This document shows positions 18,952 to 26,866 of a DNA stretch of 64,000 nucleotides, piece after piece (position 1 is the first letter of the stretch; each line of letters starts with the position of its first letter). This stretch comes from Paracoccus wurundjeri (GTDB lineage Bacteria; Pseudomonadota; Alphaproteobacteria; Rhodobacterales; Rhodobacteraceae). Where the stretch lies: positions 1-64,000 of the forward strand of contig NZ_JAUUTZ010000018.1 of NCBI RefSeq assembly GCF_030678915.1, written 5' to 3'. The position numbers and the translations under genes were made by a program. Under the pieces are notes generated by a model. It had not been told where the DNA came from. It was given only the letters and a program-made list of their open reading frames with translations, and did no database searches.

Positions 18952-20091
18952 TCAGTTATTGCCGTCGGTGAGGTTCGACACCGTATTGGCCGAGTTCAGC
19001 CCGCCAGTAATCGCGCCGATGGTTTTCTGCCACTGAACATAGGGCGCTTCGGTCACATAGACCGTGTCTTCGTCACGGATCAGGAAATCACGTGCGAGGA
19101 ACAGCCCGTTCGGCCGTGTCAGATCCAGAACATAGGCGATACGCTGGGTGCCATTCACCTGTTTGCCCAGAACCTTGGACGCGACGGATGGCGGTTCGTC
19201 CCGCATGATGAAGACACCGGTCGGATCCGCGAGATTCGAGCTGAGACCGCCGACCATGGCAATCGCTTCGACCGCGCTGATCATCTCGTTGCCCAACGGC
19301 ACGCGAGTCTGTCCGCCCAAAGCGCCTAGTGCGGTGAAGCTGCGCTGATCCTCTTCCACAAGGATGATATCTCCGGGACGCAGGGCGATATCATTCGTGG
19401 GGGACGAATACAGATCGGTTAGCCAGACCTTGCCGGTTTCACTGCCGCGCTTGACCGTGATGACCGAGATTTCAGGCTCGATCGCGACGCCTCCGGCCTT
19501 TGCCAGCATAGCGGACAAGGTCCTGGTCGGCCGCTCGATCGGGAAGACGCCCTGACTGACAACTTTCCCCATCACCGAAACGGTTGCGCCATCACCGGCC
19601 ACCCGGGCGACGGTAACCTGCGGATCCGGTGTCTGGTCGCTGAGTTTCTCGGTTATGATCTGGCGAAGCTCGTCCGGGGTGTTTCCGGAAGCCTGAATCC
19701 GGCCTGCATAGGGAACGAAGATATATCCACCGCTATCGACCTGAATTTCCTGAAGCTGTGTCGAACTGGTGCCAAGTGAAGTCAGCAGCCCGTCATCCAC
19801 ATTTTCCCAGATCGAGAGGCCCAGCACATCGCCCGGACGAATTTCATCGGCGCCGATCGCGCTGGAATTGCGGAAACTTTGCGAGAACCCGTAACTCGGG
19901 CTGAAATTCGCGGTGCGAGTCACATGTTCGTTGACATAGATAATTGCGGCATTCCCGCCATGCTCGACTGCGCCGGAATATATCTCTTTCTTGCTCGGGC
20001 CAGATCGCGGCAGGCCACAGGCCGTAAGCAAGGCGAGCGCTGCGATCATCACGACACGCATCGCGGGGTTGCGTAAAGAGTGTCCTGTCAC
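18952..20091 (-). CDS. Polysaccharide export outer-membrane lipoprotein, Wza/KpsD-like
   Basis: A 379-residue periplasmic or outer-membrane lipoprotein of the polysaccharide export family. The lipobox LLTAC places the lipidated cysteine at residue 25. A Poly_export domain follows (IRPGDVLGLSIWENVDDG, then GYIFVPYAGRIQASG), then repeated SLBB-type segments (TVSVMGKVVSQGVFPIERP and LRPGDIILVEEDQRSF). I chose the GTG at 20091, which has AGGAG eight bases before it; the ATG at 20061 also keeps the signal peptide but has no such site. It sits between kpsS and kpsC, so it likely forms the exit channel for the polymer they help make. Confidence 0.85.
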   Translation of the reverse strand: MTGHSLRNPAMRVVMIAALALLTACGLPRSGPSKKEIYSGAVEHGGNAAIIYVNEHVTRTANFSPSYGFSQSFRNSSAIGADEIRPGDVLGLSIWENVDDGLLTSLGTSSTQLQEIQVDSGGYIFVPYAGRIQASGNTPDELRQIITEKLSDQTPDPQVTVARVAGDGATVSVMGKVVSQGVFPIERPTRTLSAMLAKAGGVAIEPEISVITVKRGSETGKVWLTDLYSSPTNDIALRPGDIILVEEDQRSFTALGALGGQTRVPLGNEMISAVEAIAMVGGLSSNLADPTGVFIMRDEPPSVASKVLGKQVNGTQRIAYVLDLTRPNGLFLARDFLIRDEDTVYVTEAPYVQWQKTIGAITGGLNSANTVSNLTDGNN

Positions 20092-20186
20092 CTCTTGAGC
20101 TCCTGTTATTATTCTAGTCACGCCTTACTGGCGCTGTGTTTGACATAGTATTGTTAAATTTGGTTCCTGCCCACAATAACTTGGGT

Positions 20187-21539
20187 CTAATTGTCCATAT
20201 CGGTTATTTGTTGCCGAACCAGAAACCGGCCGGTGGCCAGCGTTTCATATGGATCATCGGGCGCAAGAATCAGATCGCTGACGATGCGCAATGCATGAGC
20301 CCGGGAACGATCCGAATAGAATCCGCCCGGAACCTGACTGGTCTGAAGCAGGTAATCCCGCAAAATCCGATAGGCATTCGGATCCGGTGGATCGGGCTGC
20401 ATGAAGAATTGTTCAAGTGTCTGATCCGAGACCAGACCGGGCTTGTTGTAGATTGCCCGGCCAAGAGAAATGACCGGCAGGTTGCGCCAAAGCGCCTGCT
20501 GCGCGGCGGTCGAATTGACCGTAACGATCGAGCAGGCCTGCGACAGCAATGTCGCCAGTTTGCCGCCGCGCAGATAATGCACACGTTCGAAAACGCCACT
20601 TTTAATCGCGGCATTGCGGATCGCCGTCCGGTTTCGCGCCCGCCCATCTTCAAGCGGATGGGCCTTGAACACCAGATGATGATGCCGGGGCGCGCTGCGG
20701 GCGAATTCTGCCACGACCTTCTCGACAAAATCGGCATTGCTTTCGAAAGGTGAATGGCCAAGGAAATTCGAGTCATGCTCCAGCTGCATCAGGACAAGCG
20801 AATAGGGCCAGCCTGCGCGACGGAATCGGCGCCATTGCAGTGATGTCGCGATGTTATGTGCCGGGGTTAGCAAAAACCGCCGAAGATTCAGCCGGAACTC
20901 CCGCATTACCGAAATCGTACGGTGGCTGCGATAATGGCGATAGGCGCGGTTGGCGACCAGAACCAGAAAATGATAAAATGCCCCGTAAAATTTGTGATGC
21001 CGCATATCGCCCCAATGCGCGGGTGGGCGGCGGATTTCATTCCGGGTGTCGCGAAGGGCGGTCCGCATCTCGGCAAGCGGAATCTGCATTAATTTTGAAT
21101 TGCCGTTCGAACCGTAGCGTTCGTAGCTGACCCAGTAGGGGCGCAGATAGCCTTCCTCGAAGACATGGATGCGCAGCCCTAATTCCTCGGCCCGTTCGCG
21201 GGCAATGGCGTGAACCGGCCGGACATCGCCATACAGCACGATATCGGTGATCTTCTTTTCCGTCAGGATCCGCCCAAGATGTTCGGGCCATTCATTCAGC
21301 GGTCCATCATGTCGGATAAAGCCTGGCTTGTCGGACCAGAAATACTCATCCCCTGCATTGAACCCGCAACGCCAGACATTCGCGCCCGAGGCACGCAATA
21401 ACCGCCCCAGCCTGTCAAAAAAAGGTCCGTGCGGCCCCTGAAGCAACAGGAAACTGCGAGGTGCTGTATCGTCCGGCAACAGGCATTTGTTCTGGTTCGC
21501 ATCGCCGGACTGGGATTTCGGCAGATTCGCGTGAAACAT
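20187..21539 (-). CDS. kpsS: Capsule polysaccharide biosynthesis protein, KpsS-like
   Basis: KpsS adds the first beta-Kdo residue to the phosphatidylglycerol acceptor in group 2 capsule synthesis. The 450-residue product shows family features: FLLLQGPHGPFFDRLGRLL at the start, FEEGYLRPYWVSYE near residue 125, VFKAHPLEDGR near residue 285, and VTVNSTAAQQALWRNLPVI near residue 335. The ATG at 21539 follows CGGAGGCGGG. It is first in a three-gene unit with the export lipoprotein and kpsC, with 95 bases to the next start. A promoter with an inverted repeat is visible 75-105 bases upstream. Confidence 0.85.
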   Translation of the reverse strand: MFHANLPKSQSGDANQNKCLLPDDTAPRSFLLLQGPHGPFFDRLGRLLRASGANVWRCGFNAGDEYFWSDKPGFIRHDGPLNEWPEHLGRILTEKKITDIVLYGDVRPVHAIARERAEELGLRIHVFEEGYLRPYWVSYERYGSNGNSKLMQIPLAEMRTALRDTRNEIRRPPAHWGDMRHHKFYGAFYHFLVLVANRAYRHYRSHRTISVMREFRLNLRRFLLTPAHNIATSLQWRRFRRAGWPYSLVLMQLEHDSNFLGHSPFESNADFVEKVVAEFARSAPRHHHLVFKAHPLEDGRARNRTAIRNAAIKSGVFERVHYLRGGKLATLLSQACSIVTVNSTAAQQALWRNLPVISLGRAIYNKPGLVSDQTLEQFFMQPDPPDPNAYRILRDYLLQTSQVPGGFYSDRSRAHALRIVSDLILAPDDPYETLATGRFLVRQQITDMDN

Positions 21540-21615
21540 CCCGCCTCCGAAAGAAAATGACTACAAAGAAAGTATTATACTCTATCCGCCGGCGATATCG
21601 CATGGTGACGGCGAC

Positions 21616-21644
21616 ATTGCCAGCAAAAACTGGCAAGCTGTCAA
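21616..21644 (-). promoter_or_regulatory. Candidate kpsS promoter overlapped by an inverted-repeat operator
   Basis: On the minus strand TTGACA (21644-21639) and GGCAAT (21621-21616) are 17 bases apart. Inside this span lies a perfect inverted repeat, TTGCCAG-N6-CTGGCAA at 21617-21636, which would cover the spacer and the -10 box. The -10 box is weak. The rest of the 21540-21744 spacer also holds the ribE leader and no gene. Confidence 0.4.
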
Positions 21645-21744
21645 GATATGTGCGAAGCTTTGCCGCCATGACGCCCTTAAGGTGATCTTGCGCGGGTGAT
21701 TTCAATATCCTAGTTGCACTATAGGCAAGAGTCAGGAGAGACGG

Positions 21745-22344
21745 ATGTTTACCGGCATTATCACCGATATCGGCGATGTCAGACAGGTCGAACTGCGCGG
21801 TGATATGCGGGCGCGGATCGGTTGCAATTATGATATGGAACATGTCGATATCGGTGCCTCGATCGCCTGTGACGGTGTTTGCCTGACGGTGATCGCCAAG
21901 GGCGATGACTGGTTCGACGTGGATATCTCGGCCGAGACGATCTCGAAAACGAATATCGGAAAGAATGGCTGGGCAACCGGCCAGAGACTGAATCTCGAAC
22001 GTGCATTGAAGGTAGGTGACGAGTTGGGGGGCCATATCGTCAGCGGCCATATCGACGGGGTCGCCCTGATCGACGATATCAGGGACGAGGGCGACAGCAC
22101 ACGGGTAACCTTTTCCGCCCCGGAGAATCTTGCCCGTTTCATCGCTCCGAAAGGCTCGGTCGCGCTTAACGGCACCTCATTGACCGTGAATGATGTCGAG
22201 GGAAACCGCTTTGGTGTGAACCTGATTCCCCATACGCGGCAGGTGACCAACTGGCGAGATATTACGCTGGGCGATGCCGTGAATCTCGAAATCGACACAT
22301 TGGCCCGATACGTGGCCCGGCTGGCCGAGGCGGATCAGGCATGA
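21745..22344 (+). CDS. ribE: Riboflavin synthase alpha chain
   Basis: Riboflavin synthase converts two 6,7-dimethyl-8-ribityllumazine molecules into riboflavin and the pyrimidine precursor. The 199-residue protein shows the expected two-fold repeat of lumazine-binding barrels: MFTGIITDIGDV and the ACDGVCLTVI motif in the first half, then GGHIVSGHIDGVA and the NGTSLTVNDV motif in the second. The ATG at 21745 follows AGGAGAGACGG. No FMN riboswitch is visible upstream. The stop overlaps the next gene as ATGA. Confidence 0.96.
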   Translation: MFTGIITDIGDVRQVELRGDMRARIGCNYDMEHVDIGASIACDGVCLTVIAKGDDWFDVDISAETISKTNIGKNGWATGQRLNLERALKVGDELGGHIVSGHIDGVALIDDIRDEGDSTRVTFSAPENLARFIAPKGSVALNGTSLTVNDVEGNRFGVNLIPHTRQVTNWRDITLGDAVNLEIDTLARYVARLAEADQA

Positions 22345-22910
22345 CCGCCGGGATCGGGCATAACGGCGGACCGTCCGTTGCTTCAACCTCGTGGCGGGCG
22401 CATTGCTGGCGGCGGGCACGCGCGGATCTGCTTCCGGTCCTGCCGGTCGAGGTCGTGCGGACGCGGGTACGGCGCGCGAAATCTCTGGGTCTCGATTACA
22501 AGACCTATGCCGGAGTGCGCGCGACGACCGGCCGCGATCTGGTTGCCTTTCTGTTTTCGTCAAACGCTCTTGGCGTATTCCGCGATGGGCAGCCATTGGA
22601 TCGGGGCAGGGCCGAGAAACTGGACATCTTGCCGCTGGATCGCCATCTCGGCGTTGGCCCCGGATTGGATGCGCATGCCCTGGGGCTGCGGATCGAGGCT
22701 GTGTCGGCGCGGCCATTGCCTGTTTTCGGCAGTCAATGGGCTGTAATGCGCAACGAGGCGAAGGCATGGCTGCATGCGCAGGGGCTGCCCGGAAATGCCG
22801 TTCTGATGATCGGGGAAACGGATCACGAACGGGAATTGATGGCTGCGGGCGGTCTGGCCGGGTTCATTACCGGCACGCATTATTTCACCGGAGAGAACCA
22901 TGCAATATGA
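22341..22910 (+). CDS. Conserved hypothetical protein locked between ribE and ribBX
   Basis: A 189-residue protein I cannot name. It starts MTAGIGHNGGP; the GHNGGP opening is seen on many short alphaproteobacterial proteins. The body is Arg-rich at the start (LPVLPVEVVRTRVRRAKSLG), then has a mixed region with RATTGRDLVAFLFSSNALG, and a C-terminal segment with GNAVLMIGETDHERELMAAG. There is no signal peptide or membrane helix, so it is probably cytosolic. Its ATG overlaps the ribE stop by four bases and its end overlaps the ribBX start by 11 bases, so it is translated with both. The position suggests a role in or near flavin synthesis; that is inference. Confidence 0.85.
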   Translation: MTAGIGHNGGPSVASTSWRAHCWRRARADLLPVLPVEVVRTRVRRAKSLGLDYKTYAGVRATTGRDLVAFLFSSNALGVFRDGQPLDRGRAEKLDILPLDRHLGVGPGLDAHALGLRIEAVSARPLPVFGSQWAVMRNEAKAWLHAQGLPGNAVLMIGETDHERELMAAGGLAGFITGTHYFTGENHAI

Positions 22911-24018
22911 ACAGCCCGGTCCCGTCGAGAACGAGCTCTCGGACGCGATCTCCCCGATCGAGGAAATTATCGAGGATGCACGGAACGGCCGTATGTTCAT
23001 TCTTGTCGATCACGAGGATCGGGAAAACGAGGGAGATCTGGTCATTCCCGCGCAGATGGCCACACCCGATGCGATTAACTTCATGGCGACTTATGGGCGT
23101 GGGTTGATCTGTCTTTCCCTTCCGGGGGAACGGATTGACGCGCTGGGGCTGACGCTGATGAGCCCCAGGAATTCCTCTCGGCACGAGACCGCTTTCACCA
23201 TGTCCATCGAGGCGCGCGAGGGCGTGACCACCGGAATCAGCGCACATGACCGCGCCCGTACCGTTGCGGTCGCCATTGATCCGTCCAAGGGCGCCGCGGA
23301 TATCGCCACACCGGGTCATGTCTTTCCGCTGCGGGCTCGGAATGGTGGGGTTCTGGTCCGTGCCGGCCATACGGAAGCGGCTGTGGACATCTCTCGCCTT
23401 GCGGGTCTGAACCCTTCGGGTGTGATCTGCGAAATCATGAACGAGGACGGCAGCATGGCCCGTCTTCCGGATTTGGTCGCGTTCGCGCAACTGCACGGAT
23501 TGAAGATCGGCACCATCAGCGATCTGATCCGGTATCGTCGCCGTAACGATAATCTGATCTCTGAACGGGAACAGCGCATGGTCCAATCCATTCATGGCGG
23601 CGACTGGATGATGCGTGTCTTCGCCGATGAAAGGCAGGGCGCCGAGCATATCGTTTTGACCAAGGGCGATCTGACCGGAGCCGAGCCGGTTCTGGTCAGG
23701 ATGCATGCGCTTGATCCGTTATATGACGTGCTGGGCATCAGGCGTGAGGATGCAGGAAGCCTGCCTGCCGCCATGCGCGCCATTGCTGCCGAGGGGCGGG
23801 GCGTCATCGTGCTGATCCGCGATCTGGGTAACAGCCTGCCCGAACCGGGCGAGACAGGGCCGCATACGCTTCGCCAATACGGTCTGGGCGCTCAGATTCT
23901 CTCGAGTCTCGGGCTTACCGAACTTGTTCTGCTGACCAATTCGGCGCCGGTAAAGGTGGTGGGACTTGACGCCTACGGGCTTTCGATCCATTCCACCCGC
24001 CCCATCCCGGAGGAGTGA
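22900..24018 (+). CDS. ribB: 3,4-dihydroxy-2-butanone 4-phosphate synthase with degenerate GTP cyclohydrolase II domain (RibBX)
   Basis: The N-terminal domain (about residues 17-215) is a full DHBP synthase with ILVDHEDRENEGDLVIPAQ, SSRHETAFTMSIEAREGVTTG split across 95-120, and GHTEAAVDISRLAG. It makes the four-carbon unit of riboflavin. The C-terminal domain (about 220-372) is homologous to GTP cyclohydrolase II but lacks its zinc cysteines: the usual C-x(n)-CDC region reads VRMHALDPLYDVLGI here, and the catalytic EGRGIGL region reads RDLGNSLPEPG. It is therefore the RibBX type known in Proteobacteria, and a separate ribA must exist elsewhere. The ATG at 22900 lies in the end of the previous gene. 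Confidence 0.9.
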   Translation: MQYEQPGPVENELSDAISPIEEIIEDARNGRMFILVDHEDRENEGDLVIPAQMATPDAINFMATYGRGLICLSLPGERIDALGLTLMSPRNSSRHETAFTMSIEAREGVTTGISAHDRARTVAVAIDPSKGAADIATPGHVFPLRARNGGVLVRAGHTEAAVDISRLAGLNPSGVICEIMNEDGSMARLPDLVAFAQLHGLKIGTISDLIRYRRRNDNLISEREQRMVQSIHGGDWMMRVFADERQGAEHIVLTKGDLTGAEPVLVRMHALDPLYDVLGIRREDAGSLPAAMRAIAAEGRGVIVLIRDLGNSLPEPGETGPHTLRQYGLGAQILSSLGLTELVLLTNSAPVKVVGLDAYGLSIHSTRPIPEE

Positions 24019-24023
24019 CGTAT

Positions 24024-24575
24024 ATGGCTTCGAATACCCAACATTATCAGCTTGACCTGCCGGTTTTCGACGCACCGGTCAGACTGCTTATCGTCGTTGC
24101 TCCTTATTACAGAGCGATTGCCGACGGTCTGATTGCCGGAGCACGCGCGACGGCCGAACGGGCAGGGGCCGTGATCGATCTGATCGAGGTACCCGGCGCG
24201 CTTGAAATCCCGACAGCCATCGGCATCGCCGGACGTCAGGCGAATTATGACGGATATGTCGCGCTTGGATGCGTGGTTCGGGGTGAAACGACCCATTACG
24301 AGACAGTCTGCAACGATAGTTCCCGTGGGCTGACCTTGTTGGGATTGCAGGGGCTGGTGATCGGTAACGGTATCCTGACGGTCGAAAATATGGAACAGGC
24401 CGAGGTCCGGGCGGATCCGGCAGGACAGAACAAGGGCGGCGGAGCGGCTGCAGCCGCGCTGCATCTGGTCGCCTTGTCCCGCAAATGGCGCAAGCAGGAC
24501 GACAAGGGGCGGCCGGGCGGCGATACGGACGTGATACGTCTGGCAGGAGAATTGGAAGGATCGACACGGAAATGA
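24024..24575 (+). CDS. ribH: 6,7-dimethyl-8-ribityllumazine synthase
   Basis: Lumazine synthase joins the RibB and RibD products to give the substrate of RibE. The 183-residue protein has the family motifs IVVAPYYRAIADGLIAGA, VPGALEIPTAI and GCVVRGETTHYE. The loop before the last helix is longer and more basic than in short homologues (ALSRKWRKQDDKGRPGG). I chose the ATG at 24024 with GGAGGAG eight bases upstream; a GTG at 24015 overlapping the ribBX stop is the alternative. Its stop overlaps the nusB start as ATGA. Confidence 0.94.
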   Translation: MASNTQHYQLDLPVFDAPVRLLIVVAPYYRAIADGLIAGARATAERAGAVIDLIEVPGALEIPTAIGIAGRQANYDGYVALGCVVRGETTHYETVCNDSSRGLTLLGLQGLVIGNGILTVENMEQAEVRADPAGQNKGGGAAAAALHLVALSRKWRKQDDKGRPGGDTDVIRLAGELEGSTRK

Positions 24576-25066
24576 CCATGCCCGACAAGCGCTCATTAAG
24601 CAGTGCCGCCCGTCTTTATGCTGTGCAGGCGCTGTTTCAGATGGAATCCGCCGGGCAACCGGCAGATCGCGTGATGGGGGAATTCAGGAATTTCCGTATC
24701 GGCGTATGCGACGATGAGGGCAAGCATCCCGAAGCCGATGACGGACTGTTCTCGCGGATCATTGACGATGCGGTGACATGGCAATTCAAGATCGATCAGG
24801 CGACCGATCGCGGACTTGTCGAGAAATGGCCGATCAATCGGATCGATCCGGTTCTTCGAGCCCTTTTCCGCGCTGCCGGCGCGGAACTCGTGGTTCCGAA
24901 AACGCCTCCGAAAGTCGTGATCAGCGAATATGTGCGCCTTGCGGAAGCATTCTTTCCCGATGGTCGGGAGGCCAAATTCGTCAATGCGGTGCTTGACCAT
25001 GTTGCGCGAGATTTGCGCCCGGACGCCTTCGCAGGAGGACCGGTCAGCGAGGTCCGGAAAAAATAG
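24572..25066 (+). CDS. nusB: Transcription antitermination factor NusB
   Basis: NusB binds boxA of ribosomal RNA leaders with S10 and promotes rRNA antitermination. The 164-residue all-helical protein shows AARLYAVQALFQMESAG at the start and the C-terminal block PPKVVISEYVRLAEAFF with REAKFVNAVLDHVARDLR. It has an Asp/Glu-rich insert of the kind seen in Rhodobacterales between helices two and three. Start at ATG 24572 (overlapping ribH) or the ATG two codons later. The ribH-nusB order is conserved across many bacteria. No clear terminator follows in the next 100 bases. Confidence 0.94.
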   Translation: MTMPDKRSLSSAARLYAVQALFQMESAGQPADRVMGEFRNFRIGVCDDEGKHPEADDGLFSRIIDDAVTWQFKIDQATDRGLVEKWPINRIDPVLRALFRAAGAELVVPKTPPKVVISEYVRLAEAFFPDGREAKFVNAVLDHVARDLRPDAFAGGPVSEVRKK

Positions 25067-25607
25067 AGGCTTTACGTTCCGTCATTGACAGGAACTGCCG
25101 TTGCATCCCTGGATTATCCGGCATGTTTCGGGGCATGTTCACCTGGGTGAGTCGTGCCTCGGGAAAGGTCGCGGCTCACCATGTCAGCCCCCGCAGTCAT
25201 ATATGCTTTACCTATTTGCCCTAAGACACCCTTCGAGTGTCGATTGCGCAACAGTTTTTTGCGTTAAATTTTGCCGCTCGAGTGATTACAAAATAGGCAG
25301 TCACGGAAATGTTGCAGAAAGTTTAACAAATTAAAATAAACGGTTTTGTTTGGTTAACTTTAATATGCGTCGCATATACGAGAATTTATTAGCCCTACTC
25401 ACATTCATGTGAATCGTTGCATCACGAATATATGTCGGCATTATTTCGCTGCCCTCTCTGACGGTCACATTTTGTTCACGACTGTGATAGTTTGTGAGTT
25501 TCTTTCAAGGTCTTTGAACACGGGCACCATCAGTATATCCCATCTTCAGCAGAGATGCACTGGCACCGTACGGGGTCAGGAATTTGAAACCAGATGAGGA
25601 TTTCGCG
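25067..25607. other. 540-base AT-rich spacer with palindrome and hairpins
   Basis: No convincing gene lies here. Visible structures are a hairpin GGTGAG...CTCACC at 25146-25180, a GACAC...GTGTC stem-loop with a TTCG loop near 25228-25244, a strongly AT-rich tract at about 25250-25400, and a perfect palindrome ATATGCG-T-CGCATAT at 25363-25377. The AT-rich part is unlike the rest of the window. It probably holds the promoter and control sites of the outer-membrane gene at 25608 and may encode a small RNA. Confidence 0.5.
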
Positions 25608-26516
25608 ATGAAAAAGATTGTCCTTCTTAGCGGTGCGACCGCGATCCTGACGGCGCTGTCGATTCCGGCATTCGCACAGACCGAAATCGCGACCGGTGCG
25701 AATGTGACTGGCGTTGCAGGGGTCGACGACGACATCACCGATATCGAAGATGCAGTTGAAGACAGCTTCGATCGTTCGGCTGATGCGGACCGCTTTGGTC
25801 CGTCGGATCGCCGGCAGGGCCTGTTCGGGAACATGTCGCTGGCCTATACGGGCCGCACCGGTAACGTCGAAAACCAGGACTTCGCGCTGGCCGGCCGTAT
25901 TCAACATAACCAGGCGCCTTTCGCACAAAGCATCGGTCTGTCGATCGAATTCGGCGAAGATGACGCGGGCAACAAGGACAAGGAAGAAGTCGCCGTCATC
26001 TATGACGCGCAGTACTACTTCAATGACCGTTTCTATGCCTTCGCACTGGGCCGCTTCAAAATTGACGGTCTCGTAGACGGTCTCGACAACGCCGACGAGC
26101 GCCTGCGTGATCCTGAAGAAGATGACGACCTGCGTCGTGACGGCTTCCTTGGCTTCGGTCCGGGTTACCGCGTGATCAACACCGATACGACGACTTGGCG
26201 CGTGCAAGCGGGTCTGGGTGTTCGCTATACTCTGACCGGTGCGCAGCACCTGAACGACGAAGGTTCGGAAACCGAACTCGGTTACATCGCGTCTTCGCGT
26301 GTCTATCACCGCTTCAACGACATGATCTTCATCACCAACGATACCGATTTCCTTAGCTCGGATGAAGGTGGTGACGTTCTGGCCAACGAATTCGGCGTCA
26401 ACTTCAAGATGTCGGACCAGCTAGCGACCCGTATTAGCTACACCACAGAGTACCAGTCCGAGCGGGCCATCCGCACCGACAATACCTTGGGTGTCGCGGT
26501 CGTTTACGGCTTCTGA
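25608..26516 (+). CDS. DUF481 family (YdiY-like) outer-membrane beta-barrel protein
   Basis: A 302-residue protein with a clear signal peptide (MKKIVLLSGATAIL to AFAQ, cleavage near residue 23), then an acidic linker rich in Asp (VDDDITDIEDAVEDSF), then repeated beta strands typical of DUF481: NMSLAYTGRTGN, SIGLSIEFGE, DAQYYFNDRFYAFALGRFK, FGVNFKMSDQLATRISYTT. It ends in Phe (VVYGF), the usual signal for barrel insertion. The ATG at 25608 follows TGAGGAT. Family members are called salt-induced in E. coli, but the function is unknown. The codon use is more regular than its neighbours, as in highly expressed genes. A terminator follows. Confidence 0.82.
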   Translation: MKKIVLLSGATAILTALSIPAFAQTEIATGANVTGVAGVDDDITDIEDAVEDSFDRSADADRFGPSDRRQGLFGNMSLAYTGRTGNVENQDFALAGRIQHNQAPFAQSIGLSIEFGEDDAGNKDKEEVAVIYDAQYYFNDRFYAFALGRFKIDGLVDGLDNADERLRDPEEDDDLRRDGFLGFGPGYRVINTDTTTWRVQAGLGVRYTLTGAQHLNDEGSETELGYIASSRVYHRFNDMIFITNDTDFLSSDEGGDVLANEFGVNFKMSDQLATRISYTTEYQSERAIRTDNTLGVAVVYGF

Positions 26517-26547
26517 TCTCGTTCCCTCTGATCAGTAGTCTCTCTGA

Positions 26548-26580
26548 GAAGGGCGGGTCCTGGACCCGTCCTTCTTTTTT
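26548..26580 (+). terminator. Rho-independent terminator after the DUF481 gene
   Basis: GAAGGGCGGGTCC paired with GGACCCGTCCTTC and followed by TTTTTT. A strong stem with one mismatch. The spacer that follows, 26581-26866, has no supported gene but contains an inverted repeat, TTTCGGGAA at 26584-26592 and TTCCCGAAA at 26637-26645. Confidence 0.88.
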
Positions 26581-26842
26581 GCGTTTCGGGAATTCGGTAA
26601 GTGGCGGGAACCGCAGCAACCGCGGCAGCGCGAGATTTCCCGAAAGCCTGAACAATCAGGTGGGCGCCAGATAACAAGACCAGAGCCTCGACAGAGCCAG
26701 CTCCCTCGGAAAAATTATAGGCCAGTGGAAAAATGGCCGCTCGCGGGAAGAGCAGAAACCCGCCAGATCCGCAGATAGGTTGAAACCGCGCCGCTTTCAA
26801 GTCACTTCAGCCCGGCTTTTTGGGCAGGGCGGTTTGCAAGGC

Positions 26843-26857
26843 GTTTCTACTTTGTTC
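26843..26857 (+). promoter_or_regulatory. Near-consensus LexA box of mmcB
   Basis: GTTTCTACTTTGTTC matches GTTC-N7-GTTC with one change in the first half. It overlaps a possible promoter (TTTGCA at 26833, TCTAGT at 26856, 17 apart) and ends 10 bases before the mmcB frame. The mmcB gene is SOS-controlled in Caulobacter, which supports the call. Confidence 0.6.
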
Positions 26858-26866
26858 TAGTCTGAG

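Noticed and set aside
25101..25597. Short open frames in the spacer before the DUF481 gene
   Set aside because: They lack ribosome binding sites and have unnatural composition with many Cys and His; I treat the region as regulatory.
26504..26800. A 98-codon minus-strand frame after the DUF481 gene
   Set aside because: It would start with TTG without a good ribosome binding site and runs through the DUF481 terminator and stop region.
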